DNA of 64,000 nucleotides from Occultella kanbiaonis (GTDB taxonomy: Bacteria > Actinomycetota > Actinomycetes > Actinomycetales > Beutenbergiaceae). The DNA is taken from NCBI RefSeq assembly GCF_009708215.1, contig NZ_CP046175.1:4216001-4280000 (forward strand), written 5' to 3'. Position numbers and translations under genes: made by a program. This document shows positions 46,262 through 56,218 of this stretch, piece by piece (position 1 is the first letter of the stretch; the number at the start of each line of letters is the position of its first letter). The notes below the pieces were generated by a model. The model did not search any database, was not told the DNA's origin, and saw nothing but the letters and a program-made list of their open reading frames with translations.

Positions 46262-47623
46262 GTGCCCGCACCCACCGGCGGGCGAGCCTCCCGTCGGATC
46301 GGCGCGGACCAGGCCGAGGTTCCGTTCTCGGAACTGCATGCCCGCCGGCTCGGACCGATCCGTCGCTACTTCGCGGGACACCCGGTGGCCATGGATCGCG
46401 TGGTCGTGGCCTGGTTCCTGGTTCCCGCCCTCGTCTCGGCGTTCTTCGTCGATTCGGACGGGATCCTCCTGGCCGTACTCGCCGTGCTCGCCGGGGTCGC
46501 CCTGTTCTGGCGGCGGCACGCCCCGCTGCGGGTCCTGGCCGCGCTGACCACCCTCTCGGTGATCGCGATCGGCGCGACCGGCTCCAGCGGCGGGTTCGAG
46601 CTCGCACTCGCGTTCGCCATCTACGCCGTCGCCACCCGCTACCCACCACGGATCGCCTGGCTCGCGCTGATCTCGGCGAACGCCGCAGTCGCCGCGGCGC
46701 TGCTGATCTGGGGGCAGCTGACCAGCATTGACCCCGAGCTCACACCGCTCGCGAACGCGCTCGCCGGCATCGTGGTGACCGCCGGGTTCACCCTGGTGGC
46801 CCTCGCGATCGGCACCAGCGTCGGCAACCGCCGCGACCACGTGCAGCGCCTGATCGATCGCGCGAACCAGCTGGCCCTCGAGCGGGATCAGCGCGAACTG
46901 CTCGCGGCGGCCACCGAACGCGCCCGGATCGCCCGGGAGATGCATGACGTCGTCGCACACAGCCTGTCCGTCATGATCGCCCTGGCCGACGGCGCCGGAG
47001 CGAGCCTGACCCGGTCCCCCGATCGCAGCGCGGAAGCCCTTCGGGAACTGTCCGGCACCGGCCGGGCCGCCCTGGCGGACATGCGGCGCATCCTCGGTGT
47101 GCTGCGGGAGGACCCGGCCGAGCGCGCGGTGCCCGGACCGACCGGCTCGACAGGGCCGGCAGGGTCGAACACCGCCGACGCCGCCGGATCCGGTGGCGAC
47201 GCCGCTGCCCTGCCGATGGCCCCGCAGCCGGGCGCGCCGGCACTGAGCGACCTCGTCGCCAGGTTCCGGGCCACCGGGCTGCCGGTACACCTGACCTTCA
47301 CCGGTCCCGCGCTGCCAGATGACGCCGGGCTGCAGCTGACGGTCTACCGGATCGTCCAGGAGGGGCTGACGAACGTGCTCCGGCACGCCCCGGGAGCGTC
47401 CTACATCTCGGTCACGATCGCGCGCCGCGACAACGCGGTCACCGTCAGCGTGCGCAATGATGCTGGGAGCGGGCAGACCGGGCCCGCCGGCAGCGGCAAG
47501 GGCCTGGTCGGGATGCGGGAGCGGGCCGCCGTGTACGACGGGACCATCGAGGCCGGCCCCGATGCCGGCGGTTGGCGGCTGCGCGCCGTGCTGCACTTCG
47601 AACGGAAGGAGGAGGATTCATGA
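46262..47623 (+). CDS. NarL-type sensor histidine kinase
   Basis: 453 aa from GTG 46262. The N-terminal sensor has about five membrane segments (VVVAWFLVPALVSAFF onward, about 46-200). The phospho-acceptor is in IAREMHDVVAHSLSVMIALAD (HisKA_3, His about 228). A Pro/Ala/Gly-rich linker precedes the ATP domain (IVQEGLTNVLRHAPGAS N-box; RNDAGSGQTGPAGSGKGLVG). The start is uncertain: GTG lacks a ribosome site and abuts a palindrome, while GGAGGG precedes an in-frame CTG at 46205 overlapping the permease stop. The 3' end overlaps the response regulator (ATGA). Confidence 0.87.
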   Translation: MPAPTGGRASRRIGADQAEVPFSELHARRLGPIRRYFAGHPVAMDRVVVAWFLVPALVSAFFVDSDGILLAVLAVLAGVALFWRRHAPLRVLAALTTLSVIAIGATGSSGGFELALAFAIYAVATRYPPRIAWLALISANAAVAAALLIWGQLTSIDPELTPLANALAGIVVTAGFTLVALAIGTSVGNRRDHVQRLIDRANQLALERDQRELLAAATERARIAREMHDVVAHSLSVMIALADGAGASLTRSPDRSAEALRELSGTGRAALADMRRILGVLREDPAERAVPGPTGSTGPAGSNTADAAGSGGDAAALPMAPQPGAPALSDLVARFRATGLPVHLTFTGPALPDDAGLQLTVYRIVQEGLTNVLRHAPGASYISVTIARRDNAVTVSVRNDAGSGQTGPAGSGKGLVGMRERAAVYDGTIEAGPDAGGWRLRAVLHFERKEEDS

Positions 47624-48309
47624 CGGGGATCTCGGTGCTGCTGGTCGACGACCAGTCGCTGCTGCGGATGGGGTTCCGCCTCGTCCTCGAGGCGGAGGAT
47701 GACATCACCGTCGTCGGGGAGGCCTCCGACGGCGCCGCCGGGGTCAGCATGACGCACTCGCTGCGCCCGGACGTGGTGCTGATGGACGTCCGGATGCCCG
47801 GCGTGAACGGGATCGAGGCGACCGCGTCCATCGTCGCCGAGCAGCCGGACACGAAGGTGATCATTCTCACCACGTTCGATCTCGACGAGTACGCGTTCGC
47901 GGGCCTGCGGGCCGGAGCCAGCGGGTTCCTGCTCAAGGACACCGAACCGGCCGAGCTCGTCGGCGCGATCCGCACCGTGGCCTCCGGGGACGCCGTCGTC
48001 TCCCCCAGGATCACGCGGCGAATGCTGGAGATGTTCGCCACCCAGATGCCGGAGGGCGCTTCCGGCGAAGCCTCCGGCGTGGCCGGGCAAGGCGCGGACG
48101 GGCCGCTCTCCGACCTGACCCACCGCGAGCACGAGGTGCTCCTGGCCATCGCGGAGGGCCTGTCGAACGGCGAAATCGCCGAACGACTGTTCGTGTCCGA
48201 GGCGACAGTAAAGACGCATGTAGGTAAAGTGCTGGCGAAACTGGGGCTACGCGATCGCGTCCAGGCCGTGGTCTACGCCTACGAGACCGGTCTGATTCGT
48301 CCCGCCTGA
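47620..48309 (+). CDS. NarL/FixJ-family response regulator
   Basis: 229 aa. The receiver domain has VLLVDDQSLLRMGFRLVLEA (acidic pair DD), VVLMDVRMPGVNGIEAT (phospho-Asp about 55), and GFLLKDTEPAELVGAI with the conserved Lys. The C-terminal LuxR HTH is LTHREHEVLLAIAEGLSNGE, then EIAERLFVSEATVKTHVGKV. GGAAGGAGGAGG gives a near-ideal ribosome site before ATG 47620. It is partner of the overlapping kinase and probably controls the ABC exporter upstream. Confidence 0.95.
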   Translation: MTGISVLLVDDQSLLRMGFRLVLEAEDDITVVGEASDGAAGVSMTHSLRPDVVLMDVRMPGVNGIEATASIVAEQPDTKVIILTTFDLDEYAFAGLRAGASGFLLKDTEPAELVGAIRTVASGDAVVSPRITRRMLEMFATQMPEGASGEASGVAGQGADGPLSDLTHREHEVLLAIAEGLSNGEIAERLFVSEATVKTHVGKVLAKLGLRDRVQAVVYAYETGLIRPA

Positions 48310-48343
48310 TCCGTAACCGAGTGGCAGTGAAGGAAGGACATCG

Positions 48344-48892
48344 ATGAGTGAGGAGTCCCGGCGGGGACCGGTGGGCGTGCGCGAGGCCGGGCCTGAGGAT
48401 TCCGAGTTCCTGGTGGACATGCTTCTCGAGGCGTTCAATTGGCGGGGCGAGGAGCGGTTCACCCGCAAGCAGATCCTGAAGGACAAGTCGACCTCGCTGT
48501 ATGTGGCCGGCTGGCAGCGCGCGGGGGACATCGGCGTGATCGCCGTCGACCTCGCCGGCCCGAGCGGACTCCAGATCCCGATCGGTGCCGCGTGGCTGCG
48601 CCAGTTCCCGGCCCGCAACCCCGGCTACGGGTTCGTCGCCGAGGACGTGCCGGAGCTGTCGATGGCGGTGGTGCCGCACCAGCGCGGCCGCGGCATCGGC
48701 ACCGGTCTGGTCCGCTCGCTGATGACCAAGGCCCGCGACCAGGGCATCCGCAGGATCAGCCTGAGCGTCGAGGACGGCAACCCCGCGCTGCGGCTGTACT
48801 CCTCGCTCGGCTTCACCGAGGTCGGACGCAACGGCGACGCGACCACCATGGTGGCCACGCTCGACTCCTCGACTCAGGTCGTCGGGAAGTAG
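48344..48892 (+). CDS. GNAT-family N-acetyltransferase
   Basis: 182 aa. The acetyl-CoA loop is VVPHQRGRGIGTGLVRSLMT (about 107-126), with the family strand ELSMAV before it and RISLSVEDGNPALRLYSSLG after it. The N-terminal EDSEFLVDMLLEAFNWRGEE is usual for a subgroup of GNATs. The acceptor is unknown. AAGGAAGGAC precedes ATG 48344. The last 19 bases overlap the end of the convergent lipoprotein gene. Confidence 0.87.
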   Translation: MSEESRRGPVGVREAGPEDSEFLVDMLLEAFNWRGEERFTRKQILKDKSTSLYVAGWQRAGDIGVIAVDLAGPSGLQIPIGAAWLRQFPARNPGYGFVAEDVPELSMAVVPHQRGRGIGTGLVRSLMTKARDQGIRRISLSVEDGNPALRLYSSLGFTEVGRNGDATTMVATLDSSTQVVGK

Positions 48893-49722
48893 ACCACCCG
48901 CAGGTCCCGGCCGAGGACGACCTCGAACCGGCCGAGGACCTGGTTGGACTCCCCGACGAGGTACACGACGTGTGTGCCGCCCGCCCGTTCCTGCGGCAGC
49001 TCGAGCACGTAGTACCTGCCCGTCGCGCGGGCCACCGACGCGAACACGGCGAGCTCGGTGTCGCTCGCGTTGACACCACCGCTGAGCTGCTCGAGCGCCT
49101 CCCACTCCTCGTTCAGCGCGAGGCGCAGGAACCGGTCCACAGCCCCGGTGGGTGAGTTCAGCCCGATCCCCGAGTCGCGCACGATGTCGGTGCCGTCGCG
49201 CGCGACGGCCCACACCGCCGTCAGGCCGTCGTCACCCCAGCCGATCAGGAACTCGGCCTCGGCCTCGCGGGTGGCACCGCCGCGCTGGGTGATCGTGGTG
49301 ACGAGGTCGACGGCGGCAACCGGTCGGGAGTTCTCCTCACCGACGACCGTGGTGCCGGTGATCTCGACGCTCACGCCTGTCGGCGTGGTCGGGGACTGCG
49401 TCGCCAGGCGCACGAGCTCGGCGCTGGTCGCGGCAGCGAACGCCTCCACCTGGTCGCCCAGCCCCAGGGCCTGATCCAGCTCCGCGACGGCGACCGTCGG
49501 GGTCGCGCCCGCCGAGATGATCGTGGTGGCGTCGTCGCCGGAGACCAGGAACGCTCCGTACAGCTCCGCGAGCAGGGTCTGCAGGTCGGCCGTGGCCCCA
49601 TCCGGGTCGACGGCGGGGGTCGGCTCCGGGCCGAGCGCGGTGGTCGGCGAGTTGGCACAGCCGGCCAGCGCCGCCAGCAGGAGTGCGGCGACGCACGCCA
49701 TCGAGGAGCGCCTGAGGCCCAT
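48874..49722 (-). CDS. Predicted lipoprotein of unknown function
   Basis: 282 aa. A signal peptide with lipobox LAGC (Cys about 22) is followed by a mature region rich in Ala, Thr and Glu. LAELYGAFLVSGDDATTIIS and AVDRFLRLALNEEWEALEQL are helical; strand-like segments VYLVGESNQVLGRFEVVLGR end the protein. I do not recognise a family. ATG 49722 was chosen because GGGGGAGAAC lies upstream and it places the signal peptide correctly; the frame extends to 49755. It diverges from the Ser/Thr kinase and could act at the cell surface with it. Confidence 0.75.
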   Translation of the reverse strand: MGLRRSSMACVAALLLAALAGCANSPTTALGPEPTPAVDPDGATADLQTLLAELYGAFLVSGDDATTIISAGATPTVAVAELDQALGLGDQVEAFAAATSAELVRLATQSPTTPTGVSVEITGTTVVGEENSRPVAAVDLVTTITQRGGATREAEAEFLIGWGDDGLTAVWAVARDGTDIVRDSGIGLNSPTGAVDRFLRLALNEEWEALEQLSGGVNASDTELAVFASVARATGRYYVLELPQERAGGTHVVYLVGESNQVLGRFEVVLGRDLRVVYFPTT

Positions 49723-49828
49723 CGGTGTTCTCCCCCATATGATCGGACGCGTCATCGACGGACACGCGAGCCCAATCTAGCCGGTCCGCCGCACGGTTCG
49801 AACTGACATGAGTCCCCGGGGGAGGTAC

Positions 49829-51877
<2,049 letters not shown>

Positions 51878-51880
51878 GCG

Positions 51881-51954
51881 TGCCCCCACAGGGACTCGAA
51901 CCCTGACTGTGCCGATTTTAAGTCGGCTGCCTCTGCCGATTGGGCTATGGGGGC
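51881..51954 (-). tRNA. tRNA-Leu(UAA)
   Basis: A 74-base cloverleaf on the minus strand: acceptor GCCCCCA / TGGGGGC with discriminator A, D arm GCCC-AATCGGCAGA-GGC, anticodon stem GCCGA / TCGGC around loop CTTAAAA (anticodon UAA), T arm CAGGG-TTCGAGT-CCCTG. The variable loop is only five bases (ACAGT), class I, unlike the long arm expected for leucine tRNAs. CCA is not encoded. It lies just beyond the kinase gene, on the opposite strand. Confidence 0.85.
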
Positions 51955-52012
51955 CGGCGACACCCGCGAGTCTAACGGCGCACTCGCGGGGTTCCCGGGC
52001 CCGCCCGCGGCC

Positions 52013-53404
52013 CTACTTGCCGGCCTGGGGCCGCTTGCCCGAGCTGGCCGCCGCGGCCTGGAACGCCTCGCGCGGGGTCTGCAGGCTGCCGAGGGCGACC
52101 GTCTCACGGCTGAACACCAGGGCCATCGTCCAGTCCAGGACGATGCGGGCCTTGCGGTTCACGGTCGGCATCGCCCACATGTGGTAGGTCCGGTGCATGA
52201 ACCAGGCGACCGGTCCACGGAACTTGATGCCGAAGATCTGCGCGACGCCCTTGTAGAGACCGAGCGAGGCGACCGTGCCGATGTTCTTGTGCGAGTACTC
52301 CTCGAGCGGCTCGCCGGTGAGGTACCGGACGATGTTGTCGCCGAGGTGGCGGGACTGGCGGACGGCGTGCTGAGCCGTCGGCGCGCAGAACTTGCCGGGT
52401 TCACCGGTCGAGAGGTCGGGCACCGCGGCGTTGTCGCCCGCGGTCCAGGCACCCTCGACGACGGTGCCGTCGACGTCCGCGACCTGCAGGGTGGGCAGCG
52501 CACGCACCCGGCCGGCCTCGTCGAGCGGGAGGTCGGAGCTGGTCAGGACCGGGTTCGCCTTCACACCAGCGGTCCAGACGAGCGTGTCCGAGTCGAACTC
52601 GTCCCCGTCGGAACACACGATGTGGTTGTCGACGGCGGAGTTCAGGAACGTGTTGATCTTGATCTCGATGCCTCGCCGGCGCAGCTGCTCCAGGGCGTAG
52701 CCGCCGAGCTCCTCGCCGAGCTCGGGCAGGATCCGGTGGGCGCCCTCGATCAGCACGAACCGCACGTCCTGCATCCGGATCGAGTCGAAGTCCTTGACGG
52801 CCTGGCGGACCATGTCCTCGACCTCGGCGATCGCCTCGATCCCCGCGAAGCCACCACCCACGAACGTGAACGTGAGCATCCGCTTGCGGGCCTCGGGGTC
52901 CCAGGTGGACGCGGCGACGTCGAGCTTGTTCAGGACCCGGTTGCGCAGCGCGATCGCTTCCTCGATCTGCTTGAATCCGATCCCGTTCTCGGCCAGACCG
53001 GGGATCGGCAGCACCCGGGCGACGGCGCCGAGAGCCACGACCACCTGGTCGTAGGAGATGTCGTACGGCTCACCCTCGGTCGGGTTGATGGTGGCGCGCC
53101 GGTTCGCGTGGTCCAGCGCGGCCACGGACCCGGACAGCAGGGTGCTGCCGCGCAGCAGGCGCCGGTGCGGTGCGACGACGTGGCGCGGCTCCAGCGAGCC
53201 GGCGGCGGCCTCCGGCAGGAACGGCTGGTAGGTCATGTACGGGCGCGGGTCCACCATGACGATGGCGGCCTCGCGGCGTCCGAGTCGCTTGCGGATCTGC
53301 ATCGCCGTGTACAGGCCCACGTAGCCGCCGCCCAGGATGAGGATCCTGGGGACCTTACGGGTGCGGCCGGCCGCGGACGTGAACGTGGGCATGGTGGCGC
53401 TCAT
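52013..53404 (-). CDS. ndh: Type II NADH dehydrogenase (NDH-2)
   Basis: 463 aa. ILILGGGYVGLYTAMQIRKR (FAD, about 20-39) and FTFVGGGFAGIEAIAEVEDM (NADH, about 167-186) are the two Rossmann motifs. LVWTAGVKANPVL and EGAWTAGDNAAVPDL (about 295-310) are FAD contacts. AQHAVRQSRHLGDNIVRYL is the quinone-site region. The C-terminal amphipathic stretch ends in a basic tail (SSGKRPQAGK). It oxidises NADH and passes electrons to the quinone pool without pumping protons. The start at ATG 53404 agrees with homologue length. Last gene of a five-gene run from the E1 gene. Confidence 0.93.
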   Translation of the reverse strand: MSATMPTFTSAAGRTRKVPRILILGGGYVGLYTAMQIRKRLGRREAAIVMVDPRPYMTYQPFLPEAAAGSLEPRHVVAPHRRLLRGSTLLSGSVAALDHANRRATINPTEGEPYDISYDQVVVALGAVARVLPIPGLAENGIGFKQIEEAIALRNRVLNKLDVAASTWDPEARKRMLTFTFVGGGFAGIEAIAEVEDMVRQAVKDFDSIRMQDVRFVLIEGAHRILPELGEELGGYALEQLRRRGIEIKINTFLNSAVDNHIVCSDGDEFDSDTLVWTAGVKANPVLTSSDLPLDEAGRVRALPTLQVADVDGTVVEGAWTAGDNAAVPDLSTGEPGKFCAPTAQHAVRQSRHLGDNIVRYLTGEPLEEYSHKNIGTVASLGLYKGVAQIFGIKFRGPVAWFMHRTYHMWAMPTVNRKARIVLDWTMALVFSRETVALGSLQTPREAFQAAAASSGKRPQAGK

Positions 53405-53414
53405 AAGGTCAACC

Positions 53415-54296
53415 TTAGAGCGGATGGGGCCCGTCGGCGGTGTGTGATTGCGCACCACCGAGCCCGTCGCGGCAGCGGGCCAGCACGTCGTCGAGCATCG
53501 CCTCGGTGAGCCGTCCGGTGAAGGTGTTCTGTTGGGAGACGTGATAGCTGCCGACGACGGCGAGCTCGCGGGTGGCCGGAGTGGTGACCGGCACCGTGAC
53601 CCCGTGCCCGAAGCCGGGCCGCGGCCTCGGGATGCCCCAGCCGAGATCGGACAGCGCCGCGAACGTGGCCTGCCAGGCGATCCCGCCGAGGGCGAGGATC
53701 GCGGTGAGTCCGTCGGACAGCAGGTCGAGCTCGCGGTGCAGCCAGGGCGCGCACGCGTGCTTCTCGCCGGGTGTCGGCTTGTTGTCCGGCGGGGCGCAGC
53801 GCACCGTCGCGACCATCCGCGCCCCGTGCAGCTCGAGCCCGTCCCCTGCCGCGACCGACGCCGGCTGGGTCGCGTAGCCGGCCCGGTGCAGCGCCGCGAA
53901 GATCCAGTCGCCGGACCGGTCCCCGGTGAACATGCGCCCGGTGCGGTTCGCCCCGTGAGCGGCGGGCGCCAGGCCCACGATCAGGAGGGTGGCCTCGGGA
54001 TCCCCGAAACTCGCGGCGGGACGCCCCCAGTACGGCTGGTCCGCGAACGCCCGGCGTTTCGTGCGGGCCACGTCCTCGCGCCAGGAGACCAGCCGCGGGC
54101 AGGCCGAGCAGACGCTGCAACGGGCGTCGACCTGGGCCAGCGTGGCGCGCTCGGCGAGCCGTACGACGTCAGCGGGAGTGCGCGCTCGCGGGGTGCGCGA
54201 GGACGCCGGATCACCGGGCCACCCGGAGCCCGGCGGGACCGGGGAGGCGAAGGGCTCGCCCGTGACCGGGTGGGGCAGCACCTCCCCCGGTCCCAC
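53415..54296 (-). CDS. Uracil-DNA glycosylase, family 5 (UDGb-like)
   Basis: 293 aa. Motif A GLAPAAHGANRTGRMFTGDR (about 107-126) is the UDGb hallmark, and GSYHVSQQNTFTGRLT is motif B with the catalytic region. Four Cys in CSVCSACPRL, VRCAPPD and HACAPWL likely hold the 4Fe-4S cluster. Family 5 enzymes excise uracil and deaminated purines and lack the family 1 Asp. GTG 54296 follows the ybaK-type stop by five bases. The N-terminal 45 residues are Pro-rich. Position in a run with metabolic genes appears incidental. Confidence 0.9.
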   Translation of the reverse strand: MGPGEVLPHPVTGEPFASPVPPGSGWPGDPASSRTPRARTPADVVRLAERATLAQVDARCSVCSACPRLVSWREDVARTKRRAFADQPYWGRPAASFGDPEATLLIVGLAPAAHGANRTGRMFTGDRSGDWIFAALHRAGYATQPASVAAGDGLELHGARMVATVRCAPPDNKPTPGEKHACAPWLHRELDLLSDGLTAILALGGIAWQATFAALSDLGWGIPRPRPGFGHGVTVPVTTPATRELAVVGSYHVSQQNTFTGRLTEAMLDDVLARCRDGLGGAQSHTADGPHPL

Positions 54297-54301
54297 GGCG
54301 C

Positions 54302-54778
54302 TCAGGCCTCCGGATCGGTGACGTCCGCGACCCGGGCGCCGAGAACGCGGATGGCGTCGTCGCCGTCGACCGTCGCGGCCACTCCGAAGGCGCCACCGCC
54401 GATCGAGATCTGCCGGCCTGCGACCCGGTCATCGGCGATCACCGGCCATGCGGTGCTGGCTCCGAACGGCGTGATCGTGCCGCGCTCGTACCCCGTGACC
54501 TCGAGGGCCCTGGTGGCGTCCGGCATGGAGAGCCGGTTCACGCCGAGCAGGGTCCGCAACTTCGGCCATGAGATGGTCCGATCCCCCGGTACCAGGACGA
54601 ACAGGTAGTCATCGGAGGCCCGGCGGACCACCATGGTCTTGACGATGTCCCCCGGCTCCACACCGCGGGCCGCGGCCGCCTCGGCGAGCGAACCGACCCG
54701 TCCGTGGGTGGTCACCGTGAACGGGATGCCGGACGCCTCGAGCGCGTCGATCGCCGGCGTGCGAGGGGGATCGGTCAT
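54302..54778 (-). CDS. YbaK/ProX-type aminoacyl-tRNA deacylase
   Basis: 158 aa, a single YbaK/ProRS-editing domain. The start reads IDALEASGIPFTVTTHGRVG; VEPGDIVKTMVVRRASDDYL carries the conserved Lys, with VIADDRVAGRQISIGGGAFG near the end. Homologues hydrolyse Cys-tRNA(Pro) or Ala-tRNA(Pro) to prevent misincorporation. 21 bases separate it from the E2 gene and five from the UDGb gene. Confidence 0.9.
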   Translation of the reverse strand: MTDPPRTPAIDALEASGIPFTVTTHGRVGSLAEAAAARGVEPGDIVKTMVVRRASDDYLFVLVPGDRTISWPKLRTLLGVNRLSMPDATRALEVTGYERGTITPFGASTAWPVIADDRVAGRQISIGGGAFGVAATVDGDDAIRVLGARVADVTDPEA

Positions 54779-54799
54779 CCGCTCACTGTAGCCACGGAC

Positions 54800-56215
54800 T
54801 CAGACGAGCATGCTCACCGGCTCCTCGACGACCCGCGTGAACGCCGCGAGCCACTGCGCTGCCAGTGCGCCGTCGGCGATCCGGTGGTCCGCGGACAATG
54901 TGCAGGTCATCACCGTGGCCACCGCGAGGGCACCGTCGGTGACGACCGGCCGCTGCTCGGCGACGCCGACGGCGAGGATCCCCGCGTGCGGCGGGTTGAT
55001 GATCGCCGCGAACTCCCGCACGCCGTAGCTGCCGAGGTTGGAGACGGTGAACGAGCCGCCCTCGAGCTCGTCCTGGCGCAGGCGGCGCTCGCGGGCCCGG
55101 GTGGCGAGGTCGGCGATCGCGGCGCTGAGCTCACGCAGGCGCATCCGCTCCACGCCCCGGATCACCGGCGTGTACAGCCCGTGGTCGGTGGAGACGGCGA
55201 CGGCGATGTCCGCCCCGGTGAACCTGCGCACGGCGTCGTCGGTCCAGATGGCGTTCAGGTCCGGCACTCGTTCGTGCGCGGCGGCGACCGCTCGGACCAC
55301 GAGGTCGTTCACGGAGACCCGCCGTCCGCCGTCGGCGTTGATCCGACGGCGCAGGTCCAGCAGGGCGTCGACGCGGACCTCCGCGGTCAGGTAGTAGTGC
55401 GGCGCGGTCGCCTTGGACTGCGTCAGGCGGCGGGCGATGGCGCGCCGCAACTGGGTGTGCGGCACGTCGGTGAAGGCGGCGGCTTTCGCCGACCGGTCCT
55501 GCCCGACGGCGGTCGCCGGCTGATCCCGGACGGTGTCCGTCGTGTCCGTCGTGTCCGTCGTGTCCGTCGTGTCCGTCGTGTCCGTGGTGTCCGTGCTGGC
55601 CGTGGCACCTGCCGGGCTCGCGGCGGCCTCGACGTCGCGGCGCACGATGCGCCCGCGCGGCCCGGAGCCGCGCAATGAGGCCAGGTCGAGGCCTCGGTCC
55701 CGAGCCAGCTTGCGGGCGAGCGGGCTCGCGAAGATCCGTCCGACCCGAACGGCGGGCGCGTCCGCAGCCGAGGCATCGCCGCGCGCGTCCGGCGCGGCAC
55801 CCGACCCGCCATCCGCGGCGACCCGACCACCCGGGTCAGTTCCGCCGTCGGGCCCCGGGGCACCGTCCGACCCACCACCCGCGGCGACGCCACCACCCGG
55901 GCCCGCTCCGCCGTCGGGCGTCGGGTGATCCTGGCCCACCTGAGCGAGGAACGCCTCGAGCACGGCGGCGTCCTCGGCGGGGGCGAGCAGCACCGCGATG
56001 GGTGCGCCGACGTCGACTGTCGCGCCGGCGGCCACGAGCCGGCGCCCGAGCACGCCGTCGGACTCGGCCTGGAACTCCACCACGGCCTTCTCGGTCTCGA
56101 TCTCGGCGAGCGGCTGGCCGACGCGCACGCTCGCGCCCTCCGCGACGAGCCAGGTCGCCAGTACCCCCTCGGTGGCGTTCGCGAGGACCTCCGGCATCCG
56201 CACGATGGTGGGCAT
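54800..56215 (-). CDS. 2-oxoacid dehydrogenase E2 (dihydrolipoyl acyltransferase)
   Basis: 471 aa. One lipoyl domain (about 2-80; EIETEKAVVEFQAESDGV with the lipoyl Lys), an Ala/Gly/Asp linker, a peripheral subunit-binding domain (IFASPLARKLARDRGLDLAS, about 160-195), a TTD-repeat linker, and a catalytic domain with SADHRIADGALAAQWLAAF (His and Asp) near the end. It transfers acyl groups from E1 to CoA. Substrate class (pyruvate, branched chain, acetoin) is undetermined. The gene starts three bases past the E1 stop, so it is coupled. No E3 gene is in the window. Confidence 0.92.
   Translation of the reverse strand: MPTIVRMPEVLANATEGVLATWLVAEGASVRVGQPLAEIETEKAVVEFQAESDGVLGRRLVAAGATVDVGAPIAVLLAPAEDAAVLEAFLAQVGQDHPTPDGGAGPGGGVAAGGGSDGAPGPDGGTDPGGRVAADGGSGAAPDARGDASAADAPAVRVGRIFASPLARKLARDRGLDLASLRGSGPRGRIVRRDVEAAASPAGATASTDTTDTTDTTDTTDTTDTTDTVRDQPATAVGQDRSAKAAAFTDVPHTQLRRAIARRLTQSKATAPHYYLTAEVRVDALLDLRRRINADGGRRVSVNDLVVRAVAAAHERVPDLNAIWTDDAVRRFTGADIAVAVSTDHGLYTPVIRGVERMRLRELSAAIADLATRARERRLRQDELEGGSFTVSNLGSYGVREFAAIINPPHAGILAVGVAEQRPVVTDGALAVATVMTCTLSADHRIADGALAAQWLAAFTRVVEEPVSMLV
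55533..55595. repeat. Seven tandem 9-bp repeats inside the E2 gene
   Basis: GTGTCCGTC (plus strand) repeats seven times, 55533-55595, the last two copies ending in G. On the coding strand it encodes a Thr-Thr-Asp linker (TDTTDTTDTT...) between the peripheral-binding and catalytic domains. All units are in frame, so copy-number changes would alter linker length only. Confidence 0.9.
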
Positions 56216-56218
56216 CGT

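Noticed and set aside
51947-53509. Long plus-strand frame opposite ndh
   Set aside because: It overlaps the tRNA region and ndh and has no credible motifs; NDH-2 Rossmann motifs are on the other strand.
55533-55595. CRISPR or noncoding satellite
   Set aside because: Nine-base units with no spacers are in frame inside the E2 coding sequence.
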